Shown here in pieces: positions 1-9,300 of a stretch of DNA of 25,901 nt. Where the stretch lies: positions 1-25,901 of the forward strand of contig CAYMUR010000074.1 of assembly GCA_964393615.1 (NCBI GenBank), in the 5' to 3' direction. Each line of letters starts with the position of its first letter. Within the stretch, counting starts at the first letter, position 1. This DNA is from CAYMUR01 sp964393615 (GTDB taxonomy: Bacteria > Planctomycetota > Planctomycetia > Pirellulales > Pirellulaceae). The notes beneath the pieces are model-generated. The model saw only the letters and a program-made list of their open reading frames with translations, searched no databases and was not told the origin of the DNA. The position numbers and the translations under genes are program-made.

Positions 1-229
1 GCTGATGTATTGCTCCAGTATGATGACGGGTGGTCACGACGCCACGGAATTGCCCGTCGTGCTGCTCGGCGGCGCTGGCGGTCAGCTTCAGGGAGGCCGA
101 GTTCTCGACTACCTCGGCAAACCAAACCGCAAGATGTGCAGCCTCTACCTTTCCATGCTCGACCGGGCGGGAGCGCCCACCGAGCAACTGGGAAACAGCA
201 CAGGTCCCCTTGGCGAACTGGGTGCCTAG
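1..229 (+). CDS. DUF1552 family secreted protein, C-terminal fragment
   Basis: Only the last ~75 codons are in the window; the reading frame is open from base 2 and ends with TAG at 227-229. The residues MYCSSMMTGGHDATELPVVL, a GGAGG glycine cluster, and the stretch YLSMLDRAGAPTEQLGNSTG match the usual end of planctomycete DUF1552 proteins. Those proteins are exported with a twin-arginine signal and usually sit beside DUF1592-type cytochrome genes. Their biochemical role is unknown. The 5' part, including any signal peptide, lies outside the window, so the operon cannot be judged. The family call rests on recalled C-terminal motifs and not on an alignment. Confidence 0.75.
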   Translation, partial: LMYCSSMMTGGHDATELPVVLLGGAGGQLQGGRVLDYLGKPNRKMCSLYLSMLDRAGAPTEQLGNSTGPLGELGA

Positions 230-389
230 GACCATGGCAAGACCTGGGAGTGAGATGATCCTAACCATCTCGTGAAGACAGCGTGCCGCCTGAATACCTA
301 CCCTGAAACCATCCCTTCTGCTATCTTTTTCGTCAGAGCCCTAATACCGCAAGGTACACGGACAGTTTTTACGCTCCAAGAGGCCTGTC

Positions 390-1424
390 ATGCCAAGTCG
401 ACGCGATTTCATCCAAGCAGCCGCATTAGCCACTGCCACAACGTCATGGAAAACAACCACTGCCTCACCAAGGGAAACGAAAAACATGCGAACACCTAAA
501 CATATTTTTCGGAACAAACTCCTCGAGTGCCTCGGCGGGCCCTGGCCAGAAGGCGGCGATCTGCGACCTGAAATCTCCAAGACCGAACAAAAAGACGGAT
601 ATCGTCTGGAATGGATACAATACGAACTGGAACCTGGCGAACGCTGTCCGGCTATTTTGCTTGTTCCCGACGGAATCAATGCCAGCCAGCCTACGGCGGC
701 CGTTGCCGTATGGCATCAGCATGCCGGTCAGTGGCACCTTGGCAAAACAGAACCCGCAGGTCTTGCTGGAAATCCGATGCACCACACCGGTGTGGCGTTA
801 GCAAAACTTGGATACGTCGTGCTCTGTCCGGACGCATTATGTTTCGAGGACCGCCAGGACCCCCAAAAGAAACTAAAAGGAGGAGACTACGAGCGCTATG
901 AATTTCTGCGTTATACCGTCGCAGGGCAATGCATGGCCTGGAAAAATATCCTCGATATGCGGCGTGCTGTCGACTATCTTGTTTCCCGGGCCGAGGTCGA
1001 TCCCCAACGCATCGGCTGTTACGGCCATAGCATGGGCTCGACCCACATGTGGCTTGTTGCACCCTGGGAAACTCGGCTGCGCGCATCGGTTGGAAACTGC
1101 TGTTTACCAACCTACGCGGGGATCCACCGCACCCGAATTTTACACTGTTTTCCAAATTTCATTCCTGGCATCCATGCGTACGGCGATACACCGGATATCG
1201 CTGCCTTAATCGCACCTCGAGCCCTGCATCTGAATCTGGGAGAACAAGACCTGGGAACCCCTCTACCGGAAGCCAAAGAAGGCATTCAAATCATTGCCGC
1301 CGCGTATGAACAAGTTGGTGCGGCAGACAGTTTTTCAGCCTTTATCGAACCAGGCGTCGGACATGTCTTCACGGAAACAATGTGGGAGCAGACTCAGAGA
1401 TTTTTTGTCAAACATCTCGCCTAA
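390..1424 (+). CDS. Secreted alpha/beta-hydrolase (dienelactone hydrolase / acetyl-xylan esterase-like)
   Basis: A 344-residue alpha/beta-hydrolase. The nucleophile elbow is GHSMG with Ser214. The likely acid is Asp287 in LGEQDLG and the likely base is His325 in GVGHVF, so the triad is complete and in the right order. The N-terminus MPSRRDFIQAAALATAT has a twin-arginine-like SRRDFI, but the hydrophobic stretch after it is short, so Tat export is probable rather than certain. The start is supported by AAGAGG at 378-383, six bases upstream of ATG. The family hydrolyses ester or similar bonds and planctomycete members often act on polysaccharide side groups; the substrate here cannot be read from sequence. 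The next gene is 345 bases downstream on the same strand, too far to assume an operon. Confidence 0.8.
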   Translation: MPSRRDFIQAAALATATTSWKTTTASPRETKNMRTPKHIFRNKLLECLGGPWPEGGDLRPEISKTEQKDGYRLEWIQYELEPGERCPAILLVPDGINASQPTAAVAVWHQHAGQWHLGKTEPAGLAGNPMHHTGVALAKLGYVVLCPDALCFEDRQDPQKKLKGGDYERYEFLRYTVAGQCMAWKNILDMRRAVDYLVSRAEVDPQRIGCYGHSMGSTHMWLVAPWETRLRASVGNCCLPTYAGIHRTRILHCFPNFIPGIHAYGDTPDIAALIAPRALHLNLGEQDLGTPLPEAKEGIQIIAAAYEQVGAADSFSAFIEPGVGHVFTETMWEQTQRFFVKHLA

Positions 1425-1551
1425 TGACTTAGCACACATCTCCCGTATCTCGCACCTTCCGACTAAAGGCACACCGCCATGTACTGGCGTGCGCTCAGAA
1501 AAACCAGGCGTCCGCTCTCTGCGGCATCCAAAACGACTGCGACTCTCATTA

Positions 1552-1567
1552 GCTCTCTACAGAGAGC
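1552..1567 (+). terminator. Small hairpin after the hydrolase gene
   Basis: GCTCTC and GAGAGC form a perfect 6-bp stem around a TACA loop, 128 bases after the hydrolase stop. There is no T-tract, so its role as a terminator is doubtful. Confidence 0.2.
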
Positions 1568-1704
1568 CAACCACTACTTCCGACAGGCACACGACAAATG
1601 TCCCGACGGGGTCATCGGCATTAGACACTTGATTTGGTATTTTGGTATAAAGAGCCCGCCCATCGTCACATTGGCAGCAACGCTCCGGGGAAAATAAAAC
1701 ACCA

Positions 1705-1713
1705 TGCTACAAT
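1705..1713 (+). promoter_or_regulatory. Possible extended -10 promoter of the hydroxy-acid oxidase gene
   Basis: The sequence TGCTACAAT fits the extended -10 form TGnTAnAAT and lies 57 bases upstream of the ATG at 1770. No acceptable -35 box is seen at 16-18 bases, so this rests on one element. Confidence 0.3.
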
Positions 1714-1769
1714 CCCACAGTGCAATTAGTCAGGAAGCTTCGAAAACAAGACCAGCTCAGTAGGACACC

Positions 1770-2927
1770 ATGAGTGCACTTGACCGATGTTACAACATTG
1801 CCGATCTGCGTAGATTAGCCAAACGACGCCTTCCGCGACCGATGTTCGATTACATTGATGGTGCAGCCGAAGATGAAATCACTCTTCGACGCAATACAGA
1901 GGCTTTCTCGGAATACGATATTGTCCCACGATACCTGGTCGATATTTCCGAGAGCGATACGACGACCAAGGTACTTGGCTCAGAATTACAGTGGCCGGTC
2001 ATTCTAGCCCCCACTGGCTGTTCACGACTTTTCCATCACTTGGGCGAGACCGCCGTGGTCCGCGCCGCGAGACAATCGGGGGCCCTCTACTCGCTATCCA
2101 CGATGTCGAGTGTCAGTATTGAGGACATTGGACGGGCCACAGAGGGCCCCAAAATGTTTCAAATTTACGTCCTGAAGGATCCGACACTCAATCGCGAACT
2201 CATCGAACGCTGCCAGGTCGCTGGATATAACGCACTCTGCCTGACGATTGACGTACCGGTGTTTGGAAACAGGGAAAGAGATCTGCGCTCGGGAATGACG
2301 ATCCCTCCTACATTTGGACCACGTTCCCTGTTAGATTTTGCCCGCCATCCAGCCTGGGTCTGGAATTATTTCACCACCCCAAAAATCGGCATGGAGAATG
2401 TGAGTGATCGTCTGGACAAGAAAATGCAAAACATGACAACCATTGCCAAATATGTTCATTCGCAATTCGATCCATCCATTACCTGGAAAGAGGCTGAAAC
2501 AATGATCAAACAATGGGGTGGCCCCTTTGCCATCAAAGGTGTGTTAAGCCCAGACGATGCGCGACGTGCTTTACAAATTGGCGCCACGGCTATCATCGTT
2601 TCTAACCATGGCGGACGCCAGCTCGATGGTTCCATCTCCTCGGTAGAAGCACTGAGTGCCATTGTCGAAGTGGTCAAAGGGCAGGCTGAAATCATCCTGG
2701 ACGGTGGTATCCGACGCGGATCTCAAATTGTCAAAGCCTTGGCACTAGGTGCTGATGCGTGCATGCTCGGCCGACCCTATTTGTATGGACTGGGTGCCGG
2801 CGGTGAAAAGGGCGTTTCCAAATGTCTCTCGATCCTGCGCAGCGAATTCGAACGATCATTGGCCTTGTCAGGGTGTTGCCAAATCCAGAATCTCGATCGT
2901 AGTTTTATCCGACCCAGGCAAACTTAG
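1770..2927 (+). CDS. FMN-dependent alpha-hydroxy-acid oxidase/dehydrogenase (lactate/glycolate oxidase family)
   Basis: A 385-residue protein of the usual length for this TIM-barrel family, which oxidises L-2-hydroxy acids such as L-lactate, glycolate or mandelate to 2-oxo acids with FMN. Visible hallmarks are FDYIDGAAEDE (residues 26-36), QIYV at 131-134 with the FMN-site Gln and substrate-site Tyr, TIDVPV at 159-164, Lys256 in FAIKG, and the active-site block SNHGGRQLDG (278-287) with catalytic His280 and Arg283. The phosphate-binding DGGIRRG follows at 311-317. Residues 180-220 are the variable loop that in some members sets membrane association. No signal peptide is seen, so it should be cytoplasmic or at the inner face of the membrane. 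A weak AGGA lies four bases before the ATG. Substrate and electron acceptor (oxygen or quinone) cannot be decided. Confidence 0.93.
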   Translation: MSALDRCYNIADLRRLAKRRLPRPMFDYIDGAAEDEITLRRNTEAFSEYDIVPRYLVDISESDTTTKVLGSELQWPVILAPTGCSRLFHHLGETAVVRAARQSGALYSLSTMSSVSIEDIGRATEGPKMFQIYVLKDPTLNRELIERCQVAGYNALCLTIDVPVFGNRERDLRSGMTIPPTFGPRSLLDFARHPAWVWNYFTTPKIGMENVSDRLDKKMQNMTTIAKYVHSQFDPSITWKEAETMIKQWGGPFAIKGVLSPDDARRALQIGATAIIVSNHGGRQLDGSISSVEALSAIVEVVKGQAEIILDGGIRRGSQIVKALALGADACMLGRPYLYGLGAGGEKGVSKCLSILRSEFERSLALSGCCQIQNLDRSFIRPRQT

Positions 2928-2996
2928 CCGGACGCCTTTCTTCACGAAACGATCACTTCGTTATCCGTATCAGCTTGAGACAAAGGCATTTCACAA

Positions 2997-3017
2997 CCTG
3001 GTCCGACCAGGTCGGAC
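2997..3017. promoter_or_regulatory. Two overlapping perfect dyads
   Basis: CCTGGTC-C-GACCAGG at 2997-3011 overlaps GTCCGACC-A-GGTCGGAC at 3001-3017. Both are perfect inverted repeats with a single central base, a spacing more typical of a dimer-binding operator than of an RNA hairpin. They lie about 70 bases after the oxidase stop with no gene start close by. Confidence 0.3.
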
Positions 3018-3117
3018 GGCAGAAAACAGACGGGTTAACACTCCACGAAAAAAACTCCTGGTCCATCTCGGTTTTTCTGCGAACCACCAAAGGCTTCTGT
3101 CAGCTTGGCAAATTCAT

Positions 3118-3472
3118 TCAACATCCGCTGCTTTCTAGCAAGCACGTCTCCAGGCCAGTCGTCCGGCACGGCCTTTCCTGTTTGGCCCCGCGAAAACAGG
3201 CCCTTTCCTCTTGAAACCAGCCGTTCAGACTGTCGGACATGATCTGGCTGGCAACATCCAGCCAGTGCCCCCAATCTACTCCAGTCACCACACAAATCGT
3301 GGTTGAAATGACCAGCGAAAGCTACGAACGTCGTGGGGGCACCAGCAGCAGCAAACTCGTTTACAAAAATTTTTTCGGCAACCTGCGCAGGATCCTGTTC
3401 ATGCGTCCGTAGTAAGTAGAGAAAGGGCAGCCCCCATGCCTTTCCACCAACGACCAGAGAAAAGGAACCCGT
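3118..3472 (-). pseudogene. Decayed alpha/beta-hydrolase C-terminus (candidate)
   Basis: No intact gene lies between 2928 and 3909, but the minus strand keeps protein-like fragments in two frames. From about 3472 down, one frame reads LPFLYLLRTHEQDPAQVAEK, continues through VNEFAAAGAPTTFVAF and reaches GHFNHDL. This resembles the C-terminal part of secreted alpha/beta hydrolases: a core strand, then a helix, then AAG.PT..V, then the catalytic-His region. Near 3265-3290 the sense shifts to another frame, reading HWLDVASQIMSDSLNGWF like a final helix, and ends with a stop at 3118-3120. The first frame, further down (about 3035-3110), also holds VLARKQRMLNEFAKLTEAFG, which I cannot place. No start and no nucleophile elbow were found upstream. 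The assignment is inference from translation by eye; it could be coincidental coding-like sequence. Confidence 0.35.
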
Positions 3473-3909
3473 TCATCTTCTCGGATCCCCAACACTTCGA
3501 CAACATGGCGCCAAATGCAACGGTCTATCAATCCGCTGCGGCATGGGGCTATTCAGGTATCCGCCTCGCTTGCATGACTCGTTCTCACTGGACAAATACG
3601 GCCGTGTTTCAACAGTCAATCGATACAAACAGGTCCACCAAGCAGTTTTTTTTGCCAACACCATCTAACCCTGAAATCCCACCGAATAACACTCGGTCCA
3701 GAAATGTGCTGCACTCCATATGGCATAAGTGCATTGCAAATTCGTCCCCGTCACCCAATGAGTTGGCCAAAACGCATTCCTTTTTGTCTTTTTGGCATCA
3801 CTGACCCGCAGCTTACCTTTTCGGAAACTACGTGAATCTTTGCCGTGACATTGATTCTAACTACCCCTCCGGCGCCAACCGGTAACCTTTCTACCCAGGA
3901 GCACCTCGT

Positions 3910-4653
3910 ATGGCTATGTTCAATGTAACTCGCGCATTCGTTTGTACGTCCTTGATTAACGTTATTTGGCTCGCTTTCACGCCGGCGTTCGCTGCACCGT
4001 TGACCGGATCGGGTGCTCACCTTCCCATCCCGACCAACAATCCCTCTTGGCCACCCGGCGTTTCTGTGGCACGTGTGGATCTCGGTGGATCTTTTACTGG
4101 TACCTGGTCGTCTCCCGTGATACCCGACTGGGTGGGGACATTCCACGCCACCGGACCAATCCCTGCATCGTCGGTCAGTGGTACCACAAAGTACGACTTT
4201 AGTTCACTGCCCCTTGGCTACCTCCCTGCAGGTACGTTTTTCATCTTTGGAGATGTCGATTCGGGGTCTACCCTTGCTGAACGAACCGACCTGAAAGGTT
4301 TCGATAGTAATGGAAACATCGTCTCGGCCCCCTGGCTCGATAGTACCTATGCTGTAAACGGTTCAGGCACCGGAATGGGCGGAACGCTCGTCGGACACGA
4401 TTTACCTGGATGGACATGGAATGATCCAACCAATCCGTCGACCTACGTCATCGACGGTTCGACAGTGAACAGTGGAAATCCGAACGTGGCGTTCGCACTG
4501 ATAAGCAATCAGCCACTTTATGGAATGGAACTCAACAAACACACCACACACAACGGATTTATCCTGCAGGCACCTGTCATTCCCGAACCATCGGCAGTCG
4601 CATTGATTGCGCTAGGCTCCCTGGGTATCGTCGCTCTAAGAAAGCCAAAATAA
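3910..4653 (+). CDS. PEP-CTERM sorting-domain protein, exported
   Basis: A 247-residue exported protein. Residues 1-28 form a signal peptide with a likely cut after AFA. The C-terminus VIPEPSAVALIALGSLGIVA followed by LRKPK is a standard PEP-CTERM signal: PEP at 225-227, a hydrophobic helix, then basic residues. Such proteins are recognised by an exosortase at the membrane and sent to the surface or matrix; no exosortase is in the window. The middle (30-220) is rich in Gly, Ser, Thr and Pro, probably beta-structured, with no domain I recognise. AGGAG at 3898-3902 supports the ATG at 3910. It appears to be a single gene, with a strong hairpin just after the stop. Confidence 0.85.
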   Translation: MAMFNVTRAFVCTSLINVIWLAFTPAFAAPLTGSGAHLPIPTNNPSWPPGVSVARVDLGGSFTGTWSSPVIPDWVGTFHATGPIPASSVSGTTKYDFSSLPLGYLPAGTFFIFGDVDSGSTLAERTDLKGFDSNGNIVSAPWLDSTYAVNGSGTGMGGTLVGHDLPGWTWNDPTNPSTYVIDGSTVNSGNPNVAFALISNQPLYGMELNKHTTHNGFILQAPVIPEPSAVALIALGSLGIVALRKPK

Positions 4654-4670
4654 CAATGACAACAGCGGAC

Positions 4671-4717
4671 GTCAGGCAGGTTGCCATCGCTCTCAACCAT
4701 GGCACACCCTGCCTGAC
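4671..4717 (+). terminator. Long hairpin after the PEP-CTERM gene
   Basis: GTCAGGCAGG (4671-4680) pairs perfectly with CCTGCCTGAC (4708-4717), and the inner TGCCAT (4682-4687) pairs with ATGGCA (4699-4704), leaving an 11-base loop. It begins 17 bases after the stop at 4653. It is the strongest fold I found in a spacer, but it is not followed by a T-tract. It may be a terminator or an mRNA 3'-end stabiliser. Confidence 0.5.
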
Positions 4718-5056
4718 TTGTTTGGCCACGACACTCCTCATCTGCTCACACACTCGACACGACAACCGTCCTGTATGGCTTGGTAACTTGCACACCATTT
4801 ACCATTCCTCGTGAGGTAGCAAGTCAGGGCCTATCGGTTCGTCAATCATTGACAAGGCAGTCGTGAAACGAACGACCTAAACGCACAAATCACACGACCA
4901 GGGTGATACCTGTTAACAACATCACTCTGAAAGGTGCTTGCCCCCATCACTAGGAGCAGGCGGCATGGCAGCCTGTATGGCGTGATTCCTTCCAGCAGTC
5001 GCAACAGCCGTCTGATTGGTACTCGATGGACATGATTCGTAGCGCCATGCTAGCCG
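4718..5056. other. Intergenic region between convergent genes, nothing recognised
   Basis: No frame here shows a family resemblance. A TTGACA occurs at 4850-4855 but has no matching -10 element and no downstream gene on that strand. Confidence 0.4.
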
Positions 5057-5926
5057 TCAGGCGATGGCAACAATCGCCACACCGATCGCGATGATCAGCG
5101 CCAAAATAATGCGCACGACACCAACGCGCTCGTAGAGCATTGCCGCCACACACACTCCAATAAAGACACTCACCTGGCGCACTGCCACCACATAGCTCAC
5201 CTGTCCAGCCTGTTGGTACACCCACAAAATGAGGACATAACCAACGCCGAGTAAAAAAGCACCACACAACACGATCGCCCAACTTTTGGGAAATTTAATT
5301 TTCCCGCAGGGCCAGCGACACCCACCCAAACAGACGGAGGCGCCAAGGGCACCGAAAAGAAGTTCAAACACACCATAACGTAACGCCGTATCGAGCCCCG
5401 TCCGCATGGACTCCAAGGCGACCTTGTCAACGACGCTATATCCAAAGGTAGCCAGGGAGGTGACCCCGATCCATATCCAAAGCGTCGGCTTCACTCCTCC
5501 GTTGGTGGTGCGCATTGCCTGCACTCCGAGCAGCAAACAGCCAATCGTCACCAACATGACCCCCAACCATCCCAACCACGTTGGATCACGACCGCGCCAT
5601 TGGTCCACCATGGCCAGCATCACGATCGGAACCGCCCGTGCGATGGGATAAACGATCGAGAAGTCACCAGCGCGATAAGCCATGGTCAGTCCCAAATAAT
5701 AGAGTGTCTGGCAAATGACCGCCACGACAAGCATCCGCCAGGCAAGGGACGTCATTTGGGGGTTGAGATATTCGACCATGGCTATCGGTAACACGCCGAC
5801 CAGTCCAAAAACAAGTGGCAGCCTCACCAAAAGCAATGCATCTTGGCGCCGTACGTGTACCAAAAGATTCCACGCAGAATGCATCACCGCCGCCAACAAG
5901 GTCAGACTCAGTTCAAATACGGACAT
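5057..5926 (-). CDS. EamA/DMT-superfamily transporter
   Basis: A 289-residue integral membrane protein with about ten hydrophobic segments in two similar halves (roughly 4-137 and 150-288), the layout of the drug/metabolite transporter superfamily. The first half has the typical AYRAGDFSIVYPIARAVPI (83-101), where small and polar residues break the helices. The second half has the matching GQVSYVVAVRQVSVFIGV (241-258). These proteins exchange or export small metabolites across the inner membrane; the substrate cannot be inferred. It stands alone on the minus strand and converges with the PEP-CTERM gene. No clear Shine-Dalgarno precedes the ATG, but the protein starts directly with the first membrane helix, which supports this start. 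Confidence 0.88.
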   Translation of the reverse strand: MSVFELSLTLLAAVMHSAWNLLVHVRRQDALLLVRLPLVFGLVGVLPIAMVEYLNPQMTSLAWRMLVVAVICQTLYYLGLTMAYRAGDFSIVYPIARAVPIVMLAMVDQWRGRDPTWLGWLGVMLVTIGCLLLGVQAMRTTNGGVKPTLWIWIGVTSLATFGYSVVDKVALESMRTGLDTALRYGVFELLFGALGASVCLGGCRWPCGKIKFPKSWAIVLCGAFLLGVGYVLILWVYQQAGQVSYVVAVRQVSVFIGVCVAAMLYERVGVVRIILALIIAIGVAIVAIA

Positions 5927-6344
5927 GTTTTTCTGGATAGAATCCTGTCTGTCAAAAAAGATGGTTTGCGTTAGCCGACCCCTGGTTTTTCAACCTTGGC
6001 AGCCCTCGTTGCCAACGCACCTTGGTAATCTGAAATAGGCAGCAGACACCTGGTGGACGACGCCAGTTGCCAGACAGTGATAAAACAATACAGGGCTGCC
6101 ACCGTCAATACGGCATGCGAAAAGAATTTGACACTGGAAACTTGTCACCACACGCTCGCTGTAGAAATGGCAACCCAGTACCGCCCCCAGGCATCCCCTG
6201 ACCAGGTGTTCGACGCCTGCTCACCGAGAGTGTCTCTCCACCCCCACCAGCCAAAAGAGCACCGATCGATACCTCGCCACCCTATTGCCGCAAGCTTCAT
6301 TACGGCAAAAAGGGGCGTCATCGCAGGACATTGTCCGCTCCACT
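5927..6344. other. Intergenic region, nothing recognised apart from a weak hairpin
   Basis: This spacer separates the transporter start from the end of the giant gene. Short open frames have no family resemblance. The only structure seen is the weak hairpin at 6285-6308. Confidence 0.4.
6285..6308 (-). terminator. Weak hairpin downstream of the giant gene
   Basis: TTGCCG (6285-6290) and CGGCAA (6303-6308) form a 6-bp stem with a 12-base loop, about 37 bases past the stop of the giant gene. Four Ts precede the stem on the minus strand rather than follow it, so a terminator role is weakly supported. Confidence 0.2.
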
Positions 6345-9300
6345 TTACAGCTGCTGGTCCTGCGGCGTGCTGTCAGAATCCGGTAAGTCTACGCGGTTTG
6401 CCCGTTTAATCGAGCGGAATTTGAGGTCGTCTTCCAGGATCGCTTGCTGCTGCGAAGATTGCTGGATTCGCCGTGCTCCCCTCTGGACGTCGTCGTCCGT
6501 TGCCGGAGGCTGCAGCGAGAGACCTTCGTCAAGTGTCCCCGATCTATCCACTAGCCCGAGGACAGCTAGTGTGTCATTGTCATCAACCGTCAAGGCCATG
6601 TCACCCGAAGGAGAAAAATTTCGCACCCCGTTCAGAAAATCGGTGATATCAATATCAGCGTCACCGTCCGAATTTCCATCATTCCAACCGTTAAACGCCG
6701 CCAGGCCCGCTGGGTCATAATTAACAATCATTGCATTTAAATCTTCGCTGTCGATCATACCGTCCAGGTCGACATCACCATATCGCCTACCCATGATATC
6801 TCTTACCAGATAATCCACATCTTCCTGATCGACCGCTCCATCGCTGTTCAAGTCGTACGTGGCATCGGCCGACCCAAACTGGGAAAACAAGATGTCAATA
6901 TCCCCCGCCCCCACGCGACTGTCATAATTTAGATTTCTATGCGGTGACGGCGTCAACTCAATGTCCATTATCCAGTCCACCGGCACTCCCGTATGGCGGT
7001 TCTCCGAGTTGTCCGTGACCGTCAAAGTCCAGGTCCCATTTATTTCTGCTCCTCCAAAATCTCGCAAAGAACCTTCCGGCTGGAACGTTCCCTGAAAAGG
7101 CGCCAATGCTGAGGTAATAGATCCAGGTGCCTCGTCATCCAAAATGGTCTCTTTAATATCCTGTCCAACACCTCCCACGTTGCTTAACAATTCGACGACC
7201 GTACCGTCAGGGGCCATCAGTACAATTTCAAGATCAGCCACATGACTGTGCGTCAAATTCAAAGTGACATTCACATCGGCAGCAAGCCCGGTGTGGGTAA
7301 CTTCATGCTGAAATATTGCTGTCTGTCCATCCAACAAAGGCCTGCCCATTGCATTCAGAAGCCCGGCACCGCCAATAGCCAGAAATGTGACTTCTTCCAA
7401 AGTGTGTCCGATTTCGTCATCCACCGTCGTATCTTCCTCAACCATCACTTCGACTAATTTCAATCCCATGTCCTGAAAACGCAAATGCGAATTGTCGGTG
7501 CCGTTGTACGAAGCCAGTGAAGCCATCACATTCGGAATCGTGTCGAAATGTGTCGCATAGTGCATCGATCGAAAAATTTCAGTGTATTGGAAAGACGTTG
7601 CCGCCCTGAACGGCAAACCGTTCCACACCCCGGACTGCCTTTCCATCGCCAAGTAGCCGACCGATTCTTTCGCAGCGGGTCCTCCAAACAACTCCTCTCC
7701 TTCCAAGGCCACTCGAAAGCTTGAATTTTCGGCAGGGTGTTGCCGCGTGGACAGGAACGCCTCGCCAGCATTGGTTTGTACATGCGTCAATACAACGGGT
7801 AACGTGTTAAACAAGGTCCCGAAGGCAACAGTTGCAAAGGAAGGTGACTCGACGTTAATCCCCACCAGCGCACTGGTTTCTACGACTCCCACATCGATTG
7901 GTCGCCTGTCAGACAACCAGTGGGTCCCTGACTCAATCACAAGATAACTGACGGATTCACCCACATTATGCAGCCCATTCAGATTGGATGGTTCGGCAAG
8001 GTAAACGGTAAATTGATCGGCTTGAACATCCTTGACTCTCACCAGCGTGGGATCGATTCCGTTGTAGGAAGGAGGTTGGGCAAACACAATGGGATTGGTG
8101 TAGTTGTGTGCCAGGTTGATCGTGGTCGCCTCGTGCGTCAGGCCCTCAATTCGGCCTACCTCACCAATCACCATCGGTTCATTGTCCGTCACGACCTCGA
8201 TCGTCCGTTTCATTCGACCTGGTGACGGTGTACCTGCTTCCCAGCTGTTAACATCATTTCCCCAAAAATCGACCATGACGCGTCTCAGCGACTTCCCAGT
8301 CCCGTCGGCGGAGGTGGGCCACGGTGGCAGATCGTCATAAATCACCTGGTCTTCAATTCCAAGGACCGTCGGGTCGGCAGGATCAATCGGTCGGCGCAGT
8401 GTCAACGTTTCACCAGAATTGTTCGCTCGGCCGGGATAGGGCCCCAGAAATCCTGCCCCATCCTCCGGAATATCCACTTCGTATTCATTGACAAAAGCAC
8501 CTCGCACACTACTCGACAAAGGATCGAAGGGCACAAGAACCAGGTTCTGTCCGGGACCGATAGTGGTTGCCTCGGGAAACTCATAACCGACCCCGTCTAG
8601 CGTCCAATGAGTCAAATCCATGGCGACGTGCGACAAATTATAAAGCTCGATAAACTCAAGCAAATCGGTGTCATAAATATTCACGGCTGCGGACGGATGG
8701 TACATGAATTCACTAATCACCACCGAACCATTGCGGGGACCGCTGTTCGACGTTCCGGGAGTCGCTGAAAGCATGGGGTACAAACCACCGTTTACGTCGG
8801 GCCATCGCCCAAAGGATTCACCAGCAAACGCGGCACCGAACGACACGTGATCCACAAATAATTGTGAACCCGTAAAATGGGCCGGCTGAACCAACACCAC
8901 CTCCTCACCGTTACCACTCAATCCGAAACCAAAATCACTTTGCTGAAAAACGAGATACCCTCTGGCCGGAACAACCGTATTGGCAGGGAACACGTAACGC
9001 TCCAATTCGTCAAGCGTATCACTTAACCAGAATCCTCCCATATCAACCGGTGTATCGGTCGGGTTGAAAAACTCAATCAAATCTTCCGCCGCACCCTCCG
9101 TATTCGTAAGCACTTCGTTGATCACCACACTCTCGACGGGATCGATGTTGGGTAACCCCGGTGTGCCACCATATCCGACACTTGCTCGCCAATTCCGGGG
9201 ATCATCCAGGTCCCCTTGGGGGTCGATCGGTTCCAACGAACTACCCTGACCATCCGCCCGCTCCGGCCAATTACCGGCGTCGCCGTAGTCAAAGGAAGCG

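Larger units (their letters stand above)
1425..1769 (+). other. Intergenic region, no convincing gene
   Basis: Short frames here lack a family resemblance or ribosome binding site. The stretch holds a small perfect hairpin at 1552-1567 and an extended -10-like element near 1705-1713, both listed separately. Confidence 0.5.

Noticed and set aside
691..1155. A 154-residue minus-strand frame inside the hydrolase gene
   Set aside because: It is the shadow of the hydrolase, which has a complete catalytic triad.
3436..3804. A 122-residue + strand frame in the 1-kb spacer
   Set aside because: No ribosome binding site, odd composition, and it overlaps the better-supported hydrolase remnant on the other strand.
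4850..4883. Perfect TTGACA as a promoter
   Set aside because: The nearest -10-like sequence is 22 bases away and no + strand gene follows.
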